A stretch of DNA of 5,163 nt. Origin: Lautropia sp. SCN 70-15 (GTDB lineage Bacteria > Pseudomonadota > Gammaproteobacteria > Burkholderiales > Burkholderiaceae_E). Location of the stretch: positions 1 to 5,163 of the forward strand of contig MEEC01000212.1 of assembly GCA_001724315.1 (NCBI GenBank), in the 5' to 3' direction. Of the stretch, positions 1 through 4,458 are shown piece after piece; positions within the stretch are counted from its first letter, which is position 1, and each line of letters starts with the position of its first letter. The translations under genes and the position numbers were made by a program. Under the pieces are notes generated by a model, which was given only the letters and a program-made list of their open reading frames with translations, searched no databases and was not told the DNA's origin.

Positions 1-733
1 GGCCGTCGAGTTCGACCGCGTCGGCTTCAGCTATCCGTCGCGGCCCGCCGAGCGGGCGCTCGACGCGGTGAGCCTGCGCGTGGCGCCGGGCGAGACCGTC
101 GCCATCGTCGGGCCATCGGGCTCCGGCAAGACGACGCTCTTCCAGCTGCTGCTGCGCTTCCACGACCCGCAGGCGGGCGCGATCCGCTTCGACGGCATCG
201 ACCTGCGCAGGCTCGATCCGGCCGACCTGCGCGAAGCCATCGGCCTGGTGTCGCAGGACAGCATCGTGTTCTCGGCTGATGCGATGGAGAACATCCGTTA
301 CGGCCGGCTCGACGCGAGCGACGAGGAAGTGATCGCCGCGGCGCGCGCCGCGCGGGTCGACGAGTTCGTGGAGCGCCTGCCGCAGCGCTGGCGCACCTTC
401 CTCGGCGAGCGGGGCGTGCGGCTGTCCGGCGGCCAGCGCCAGCGCATCGCGATCGCGCGGGCCCTGCTGCGCAACCCGCCGCTGCTGCTGCTCGACGAGG
501 CCACCAGCGCGCTCGACGCCGAGAGCGAGCGCGCGGTCCAGGCCGCGCTCGAGGAGGCGATGCAGGGCCGCACCACGCTGGTCATCGCGCACAGGCTGGC
601 TACCGTGGTGAACGCCGACCGGATCGTCGTGCTGGACCACGGCCGCATCGTGGAGCAGGGCACGCACGACGAACTGGCCGCGGCCGGCGGTCTCTACGCG
701 CGGCTGGCGGCCATGCAGTTTGAGGTGAGATGA
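1..733 (+). CDS. ABC exporter (ABCB/MsbA-type), C-terminal ATP-binding domain, 5' truncated
   Basis: The reading frame is open from base 2 and gives 243 residues before the TGA at 731-733; the membrane domain lies outside the window. A complete nucleotide-binding domain is visible. An A-loop tyrosine is at 32-34, followed by Walker A GPSGSGKTT (110-136), the Q-loop glutamine (254-256), signature LSGGQ (422-436), Walker B LLLLDE followed by the D-loop SALD (from 482), and the switch histidine in VIAHR (590-592). All catalytic residues are present, so the ATPase should be active. The domain order and the ending GTHDELAAAGGLYARL are typical of half-transporter exporters with the ATPase fused behind six membrane helices (MsbA, lipid and drug exporters). 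It would work in the inner membrane as a dimer. The substrate cannot be read from the ATPase domain. The next gene starts 88 bases downstream and is probably a separate transcription unit. Confidence 0.93.
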   Translation, partial: AVEFDRVGFSYPSRPAERALDAVSLRVAPGETVAIVGPSGSGKTTLFQLLLRFHDPQAGAIRFDGIDLRRLDPADLREAIGLVSQDSIVFSADAMENIRYGRLDASDEEVIAAARAARVDEFVERLPQRWRTFLGERGVRLSGGQRQRIAIARALLRNPPLLLLDEATSALDAESERAVQAALEEAMQGRTTLVIAHRLATVVNADRIVVLDHGRIVEQGTHDELAAAGGLYARLAAMQFEVR

Positions 734-808
734 GCGCTGCGCTACGCTGGCGGCGGATAATCGCGGCTGGCGTCGATGCGGCACCCGAAGGCGAAGAATT
801 ACATCGAC

Positions 809-813
809 AGGAG
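809..813 (+). promoter_or_regulatory. Ribosome binding site AGGAG for the GTG start at 822
   Basis: AGGAG lies 8 bases before GTG 822. It supports this non-ATG start: translation from here gives MAGRLEGK, which matches the usual first strand of this SDR group (MGRLDGK-like), and no in-frame ATG fits the family's N-terminus. Confidence 0.75.
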
Positions 814-821
814 AAACGAAA

Positions 822-1577
822 GTGGCGGGACGGTTGGAAGGAAAGCATGTGTTCGTCACCGCGGCCGCGCAGGGCATGGGCCGCGCATCGGTGCTGGCCA
901 TGGCGCGCGAGGGCGCGCGGGTGGTGGCCACCGACCTGCGCGAGGACCTGCTGAAGGCGCTGGCCGACGAGGCGCGCGCCGAGGGGCTGTCCATCGTGGT
1001 GGCGCGGCTCGACGTGACCGACGACGCGGCCGTCGCGAAAATGATCGGCGAGCTGCCCCCACTCGACGTGCTGTTCAACTGCGCCGGCTACGTGCACCAG
1101 GGCACGATCTTCGAGTGCGAGGACGCCGACTGGGACCGGAGCTTCGCGATCAACGTGCGCGCGATGTACAAGACCATCAAGGCGGCGCTGCCGAAGATGC
1201 TCGAGAACGGCGGCGGCTCGATCGTGAACATGGCCTCGGTCTGCTCGTCGCTGCGCGGGCTGCCCAACCGCTTCGCCTACGGCGCCTCGAAGGCCGCGGT
1301 GGTGGGTCTGACCAAGCAGGTCGCCGCCGACTTCGTCGCGAAGGGCGTTCGCTGCAACTGCATCGCGCCCGGCACCGTGGAAACGCCCAGCCTGCACGAC
1401 CGGATGCGCCAGCTCGGCGACGTCGAGGAAGCCCGCAAGATGTTCGTCTCGCGCCAGCCGATGGGCCGGATCGCGACCGCGGAGGAGATCATCCCGATCG
1501 TCATCTACCTGGCCAGCGCCGAGAGCGCCTTCATGACCGGGCAGTGCGTTGCCGTCGACGGCGGCATGACCATCTGA
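822..1577 (+). CDS. DHRS6-like short-chain dehydrogenase, probable 2-keto-3-deoxy-L-fuconate/rhamnonate 4-dehydrogenase
   Basis: This is a 251-residue classical SDR, full length for the family. The cofactor loop is TAAAQGMG (residues 13-20), with Ala in place of the first Gly of TGxxxGxG, a variant shared with human DHRS6/BDH2. Asp38 at the end of the second strand points to NAD+ rather than NADP+. NCAG is at 86-89. The catalytic tetrad is Asn111, Ser139, Tyr153 and Lys157 (YGASK), and the end is VDGGMTI. Arg150, Arg194 and Arg211 match the three arginines that, as I recall, bind the substrate carboxylate in DHRS6 (144, 188, 205; constant offset of 6). Bacterial relatives include 2-keto-3-deoxy-L-fuconate dehydrogenase, which oxidises the C4 hydroxyl to a 2,4-diketo acid. 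The FAH hydrolase 70 bases downstream is the expected next enzyme and is the main reason for the substrate call. A cytosolic 3-hydroxybutyrate dehydrogenase is the main alternative. The SDR assignment is certain; the substrate is inferred. Confidence 0.9.
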   Translation: MAGRLEGKHVFVTAAAQGMGRASVLAMAREGARVVATDLREDLLKALADEARAEGLSIVVARLDVTDDAAVAKMIGELPPLDVLFNCAGYVHQGTIFECEDADWDRSFAINVRAMYKTIKAALPKMLENGGGSIVNMASVCSSLRGLPNRFAYGASKAAVVGLTKQVAADFVAKGVRCNCIAPGTVETPSLHDRMRQLGDVEEARKMFVSRQPMGRIATAEEIIPIVIYLASAESAFMTGQCVAVDGGMTI

Positions 1578-1580
1578 TCC

Positions 1581-1600
1581 GGGCGGCCTGGTTCCCGCCC
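1581..1600 (+). terminator. Weak GC hairpin between the SDR and hydrolase genes
   Basis: GGGCGG (1581-1586) and CCGCCC (1595-1600) can form a 6-bp stem with an 8-base loop, starting 4 bases after the SDR stop codon. The following bases (TTCATTCACT) are only mildly T-rich, so it is at best a weak terminator or an RNA-stability hairpin that lets some transcripts continue into the hydrolase gene. Confidence 0.3.
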
Positions 1601-1647
1601 TTCATTCACTCACCCACCGATCAACACCCGACCTCACTGGAGATCCC

Positions 1648-2496
1648 ATGAAACTCGTTCGTTACGGAAAGCCCGGCAAGGAGAAGCCCGGCCTGATCGA
1701 TGCCGACGGCAAGCTGCGCGACCTGTCCGGCGTGGTGGCCGACATCGGCCCCGAGCAGCTCTCGCCCAAGGGCCTGGCGAAGCTCGCCAAGGTCAAGGCC
1801 GACAAGCTTCCGCTGGTGCGCGGCAAGCCGCGCTACGGCGTGCCGCTGACCGGCACCACCAAGTTCGTGGCCATCGGCCTGAACTACTCGGACCACGCGG
1901 CCGAGACCGGCTCGCCGGTGCCGAAGGAGCCGATCATCTTCCACAAGACGCTCAGCTCGATGGCCGGCCCGAACGACGACGTGATGCTGCCCAAGGGCTC
2001 GGTCAAGACCGACTGGGAGGTGGAGCTGGGCATCGTGATCGGCAGCCGCGCGCGCTACGTGACCAAGAAGGCGGCGCTCGACCACGTGGCCGGCTACGTG
2101 CTGGTCAACGACGTGTCCGAGCGCGAGTACCAGCTCGAGCGCGGCGGCACCTGGGACAAGGGCAAGGGCTGCGACACCTTCGGCCCGGTGGGTCCGTGGA
2201 TCCTGACCGCCGACGAGGTGAAGAACCCGCAGAACCTCGACATGTGGCTCGACGTGAACGGCGTGCGCAAGCAGACCGGCAACACGAAGACCATGATCTT
2301 CGACTGCGCCACGCTGGTGTCCTACGTGAGCCAGTTCATGACGCTGAACCCGGGCGACATCATCACCACCGGCACGCCGCCGGGCGTGGGCATGGGCATG
2401 AAGCCGCAGCAGTTCCTGAAGGCCGGCGACGTGATGGCGCTGGGCATCGCCGGGCTGGGCGAGCAGCGCCAGCAGGTCGTCAAGTTCAAGGCCTGA
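1648..2496 (+). CDS. FAH-family hydrolase, probable 2,4-diketo-3-deoxy-L-fuconate/rhamnonate hydrolase
   Basis: This is a 282-residue fumarylacetoacetate hydrolase-fold protein, the usual length for the two-part FAH enzymes. The N-terminal cap, about residues 1-65, begins MKLVRYG. The FAH core begins with GLNYSDHAAE (77-86), carrying the family's catalytic His83 and Glu86. Metal ligands for Mg2+/Mn2+ are the DWEVE motif (Glu124, Glu126) and Asp155 in VLVNDVSERE. The conserved TTGTPPGVG is at 240-248. GGAG at 1639-1642, five bases before ATG 1648, supports the start. In known pathways this subgroup hydrolyses the C3-C4 bond of a 2,4-diketo-3-deoxy sugar acid to pyruvate and L-lactate (the LRA6-type reaction). 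Automatic annotation often labels such proteins ureidoglycolate lyase or 2-hydroxyhepta-2,4-diene-1,7-dioate isomerase. Position directly behind the DHRS6-like SDR favours the sugar-acid role. The FAH fold is clear; the exact substrate is inferred. Confidence 0.92.
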   Translation: MKLVRYGKPGKEKPGLIDADGKLRDLSGVVADIGPEQLSPKGLAKLAKVKADKLPLVRGKPRYGVPLTGTTKFVAIGLNYSDHAAETGSPVPKEPIIFHKTLSSMAGPNDDVMLPKGSVKTDWEVELGIVIGSRARYVTKKAALDHVAGYVLVNDVSEREYQLERGGTWDKGKGCDTFGPVGPWILTADEVKNPQNLDMWLDVNGVRKQTGNTKTMIFDCATLVSYVSQFMTLNPGDIITTGTPPGVGMGMKPQQFLKAGDVMALGIAGLGEQRQQVVKFKA

Positions 2497-2507
2497 TCCC
2501 GCCTCCC

Positions 2508-2630
2508 GAACGTTCGCGGAAATCTACTGCGCGGCCCGATCTCGCGCCTGCGATGCTCGCCGTACTCCTCCGTACGGCTGCGCTTCTCGGCGCGACCTCG
2601 GGCCGCTCGCTACGATTTCCGCAAACGTTC
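2508..2630. repeat. Large imperfect inverted-repeat element between convergent genes
   Basis: The element is 123 bases long and almost symmetrical. Bases 2508-2524 pair with 2614-2630 (16 of 17). Bases 2531-2539 pair with 2598-2606 (9 of 9), 2542-2548 with 2589-2595 (7 of 7), and 2559-2565 with 2572-2578 (7 of 7) around the six-base loop TCCTCC. Between the last two stems lie the similar segments TGCGATGCTC (2549-2558) and TGCGCTTCTC (2579-2588), which pair only partly. It fills the gap between the hydrolase gene, which ends 11 bases to the left, and the dehydrogenase gene on the other strand, whose stop codon lies in the right end. It could be a two-way terminator or RNA-stabilising hairpin. 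From memory, the core (GCCGTAC, loop, GTACGGC next to TGCGCTTCTC) resembles intergenic repeats common in Burkholderiales genomes, so a dispersed family is likely. There is no transposase and there are no evident target-site duplications. Confidence 0.85.
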
Positions 2631-3603
2631 AGGGCTGCGGAGGATTGCGGGTGCCGACGACCACCGGGTAGTCGGGCCGCCCGGTGGCCAGCCAGTTCAC
2701 GATGTTCATCGCGGCCTTGCGTCGCAGCTCGATCTCCGACTCCACCGAATAGAAGGCCGAATGCGGCGAGAGCAGCACACGCGGATCGGACAGCAGCGGG
2801 TGGCCGGGCTGAACCGGCTCCTCCGGCAGCACGTCCAGGCCCACGCCCGCCAGCCGGTCGGTCTTCAGCACCCGCGTCAGCCCGTCGACGTCGACGATCG
2901 CGCCGCGCGCGGTGTTCACGAGATACGAGCCGGGCTTCATCAGCGACAGCAGTTCTTCGCTGACCAGCCCGCGGGTCTCTTCGTTGAGCAGGCAGTGGAT
3001 CGAGATCGCGTCGGCCTGCCGGAACAGGTCCTCGAGCGACACCCGCTGAACGTACTGCGGGAAGTCGCCTTCGATCAGGTAGGGATCGTGCGCGATCACG
3101 CGCTTGAAGATCGGCTGGGCATAGTGGGCGAAGCGCTTGCCGATGCGGCCCAGGCCCAGGATGCCCACCGTGAGGTTCTGGGCGCGCGGGATCTTGCCGG
3201 GGCTGGTGTAGTGCCAGGTGCCGGCGTGGATGTCGCGGTCGTAGCGGGCGATGTTGCGGATCACCGAGAGCATCATCGACAGCGCGTGCAGCGAGACCTC
3301 GCCCACGCCGTAGTCGGGCGAGTTGGCCACCCACACGCCGTGGCGCGCGGCAGCGCGCGCGTCGATCGTGTCGTAGCCGGCGCCGATGCGCGAGGCCAGG
3401 CCGATGCCGGGGCGCGCGGCGAAGACCTTGTCGCCCACCGGCGCGTACTGCACCAGCAGCGCGCTGCAGCCTTCGGACAGGCGGATGACCTCGTCTTCGG
3501 TCCGGCACTGGCCTTCGACCAGCTCGATGCCGGCGTCGGCGAAGATCTTGCGCTCGAGCGAGACGTCGAGCATGTCGTAGTCGGTGAACAGTACTTTTTT
3601 CAT
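2629..3603 (-). CDS. D-isomer-specific 2-hydroxyacid dehydrogenase (CtBP/phosphoglycerate dehydrogenase-like)
   Basis: This 324-residue protein is the normal length for single-unit NAD-dependent D-2-hydroxyacid dehydrogenases without an ACT domain. The N-terminal catalytic segment starts MKKVLFTDYD. IGAGYDTID (73-81) and the NSPDYGVGEVSLHALSMML helix region (94-112) follow. The Rossmann motif is GLGRIG (150-155), and Asp173 (AHDP) suggests NAD(H). The catalytic triad is Arg233 (NTARG), Glu262 (DVLPEEP) and His281 (SPHSAF). It should interconvert a D-2-hydroxyacid and a 2-keto acid in the cytosol. The sequence most resembles the C-terminal-binding-protein-like bacterial group, whose substrates are poorly defined (glyoxylate, hydroxypyruvate or other keto acids are possible). 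The start at 3603 matches the family's first strand. An upstream in-frame TTG at 3669 would add residues encoded by the 12-bp repeats and is unlikely. No good Shine-Dalgarno precedes 3603. The gene is convergent with the hydrolase gene and divergent from the second SDR. The family is certain, the substrate unknown. Confidence 0.92.
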   Translation of the reverse strand: MKKVLFTDYDMLDVSLERKIFADAGIELVEGQCRTEDEVIRLSEGCSALLVQYAPVGDKVFAARPGIGLASRIGAGYDTIDARAAARHGVWVANSPDYGVGEVSLHALSMMLSVIRNIARYDRDIHAGTWHYTSPGKIPRAQNLTVGILGLGRIGKRFAHYAQPIFKRVIAHDPYLIEGDFPQYVQRVSLEDLFRQADAISIHCLLNEETRGLVSEELLSLMKPGSYLVNTARGAIVDVDGLTRVLKTDRLAGVGLDVLPEEPVQPGHPLLSDPRVLLSPHSAFYSVESEIELRRKAAMNIVNWLATGRPDYPVVVGTRNPPQP

Positions 3604-3619
3604 TTGGGTCGTGCGGGTT

Positions 3620-3643
3620 CGGATCCGGGATCGGATCCGGGAT
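3620..3643. repeat. Perfect 12-bp tandem repeat with CGGATCCG palindromes (candidate operator)
   Basis: The unit CGGATCCGGGAT occurs twice back to back (3620-3631 and 3632-3643) without mismatch. Each unit begins with the 8-bp palindrome CGGATCCG, so two identical dyads lie 12 bases apart, slightly more than one helical turn. A decayed third copy (GGAATCCG, 3644-3651) follows. Paired dyads between divergent starts are a common operator layout, but simple duplication without function is also possible. The repeats lie 17-40 bases upstream of the minus-strand start codon. Confidence 0.6.
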
Positions 3644-3670
3644 GGAATCCGCCGCCAACGATACAGCAAC

Positions 3671-3677
3671 GAGGAAG
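3671..3677 (+). promoter_or_regulatory. Ribosome binding site GAGGAAG for the ATG at 3684
   Basis: The AGGA core (3672-3675) lies 8 bases before ATG 3684. It favours this start over the in-frame ATG at 3642, which would add 14 residues (MESAANDTATRKHR) that do not belong to the SDR fold and would overlap the tandem repeat. Confidence 0.75.
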
Positions 3678-3683
3678 CATCGA

Positions 3684-4442
3684 ATGAACGAAATCGACCT
3701 GAAAGGCCGCGTGGCGGTCGTCACCGGCGGCGCGTCCGGAATCGGCGCGGCGATCGCGCAGCGCTATGCGGCCAGTGGCGCGCGCGTGGCGGTCTGGGAC
3801 ATGAACGAGCAGGCGGCCAAGGCCACGGCCGCGGCGCTGCCGGCGGTCGCGGGCGGCGCGCACGCGGGCCACGCGGTGAACGTGGCCGACGAGGCCGGCG
3901 TGGACGCGGCCACCGCCGCCACGGTGGCGGCCATGGGCCGCATCGACGTGCTGTGCTGCAGCGCCGGCATCACCGGGCCGAACACCACCGTGGCCGAGTA
4001 TCCGGCGGCGGAGTGGAAGAAGGTCTTCGACGTGAACGTGCACGGCGTGTTCCTGTGCAACCGCGCGGTGGTGCGCGAGATGCTGAAGAACGACTACGGC
4101 CGGATCGTGAACATCGCGTCGATCGCCGGCAAGGAAGGCAATCCGAACGCCTCGGCCTACAGCGCGTCGAAGGCGGCGGTGATCGGCCTGACCAAGTCGC
4201 TGGGCAAGGAAGTGGCGAAGTCCGGCATCCGGGTCAACTGCGTGACGCCGGCGGCGGTGCGCACCCCGATCTTCGACCAGATGACCCAGCAGCACATCGA
4301 CTTCATGCTTTCCAAGATCCCGATGGGCCGCTTCGGCGGCGTGGAGGAGATCGCCGCGATGATCGCGTGGCTGTCGAGCGAGGAATGCTCGTTCTCCACC
4401 GGGGCGGTGTTCGACCTGTCCGGCGGCCGCGCCGTCTACTGA
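3684..4442 (+). CDS. Short-chain dehydrogenase/reductase, NAD-dependent, substrate undefined
   Basis: This 252-residue classical SDR is complete. The cofactor loop TGGASGIG is at residues 14-21, and Asp39 (VWD) predicts NAD(H). CSAG is at 92-95, a variant of NNAG. The catalytic residues are Asn118, Ser146 (NIAS), Tyr159 and Lys163 (YSASK). The C-terminus is FDLSGGRAVY rather than the common VDGG ending; similar SGGRA-Y endings occur, as I recall, in SDRs of sugar-acid catabolic clusters that are often labelled FabG. It shares only the general SDR pattern with the first SDR in this window and is not a recent duplicate. By context it may oxidise a sugar, sugar acid or 2-keto-3-deoxy sugar acid, and it is itself an alternative candidate for the C4 dehydrogenase step. 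A role in fatty-acid synthesis is unlikely because no fab genes are nearby. It lies 16 bases before the Ldh_2 gene and is almost certainly cotranscribed with it. SDR identity is certain; function is inferred from neighbours. Confidence 0.92.
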   Translation: MNEIDLKGRVAVVTGGASGIGAAIAQRYAASGARVAVWDMNEQAAKATAAALPAVAGGAHAGHAVNVADEAGVDAATAATVAAMGRIDVLCCSAGITGPNTTVAEYPAAEWKKVFDVNVHGVFLCNRAVVREMLKNDYGRIVNIASIAGKEGNPNASAYSASKAAVIGLTKSLGKEVAKSGIRVNCVTPAAVRTPIFDQMTQQHIDFMLSKIPMGRFGGVEEIAAMIAWLSSEECSFSTGAVFDLSGGRAVY

Positions 4443-4458
4443 GCCCACGGAGCGCACG

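Larger units (their letters stand above)
3604..3683. promoter_or_regulatory. Divergent intergenic region, presumed two-way promoter/operator
   Basis: These 80 bases separate the starts of two divergent genes, so promoters for both should lie here or extend into the coding starts. I cannot find convincing -35/-10 boxes on either strand; GATACA at 3660-3665 is only a weak -10 candidate for the rightward gene. The dominant structure is the 12-bp tandem repeat listed separately. The arrangement would suit shared control of both genes by one regulator, but no regulator gene is present in the window. Confidence 0.4.

Noticed and set aside
756..761. GATAAT as a -10 box for the first SDR gene
   Set aside because: No acceptable -35 sequence lies at the right spacing upstream, so I did not list it as a promoter.
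730..954. Open frame starting with ATG overlapping the ABC stop codon (ATGA)
   Set aside because: The overlap looks like translational coupling, but the product is Arg/Trp-rich with no recognisable fold and runs into the SDR gene in another frame; the SDR has its own ribosome binding site at 809-813.
600..1397. Long minus-strand open frame opposite the ABC and first SDR genes
   Set aside because: It is a shadow of high-GC codon structure: rich in Arg/His/Ala with no domain motifs, and it overlaps two genes with intact catalytic motifs.
2508..2630. Inverted repeat as an insertion-sequence remnant or integron-type attC site
   Set aside because: There is no transposase, integrase or target-site duplication, and I do not see the paired core sites (GTTRRRY-type) expected for attC; a dispersed palindrome or terminator explains it better.
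2196..2963. Plus-strand open frame across the hydrolase end, the inverted repeat and the dehydrogenase gene
   Set aside because: Composition is Arg/Ala/Pro-rich without motifs, and it runs through the palindromic element and opposite a well-supported gene.
3642..3683. Earlier ATG (3642) for the second SDR
   Set aside because: It would add 14 residues outside the SDR fold and lacks a suitable ribosome binding site, whereas ATG 3684 has GAGGAAG eight bases upstream of it.
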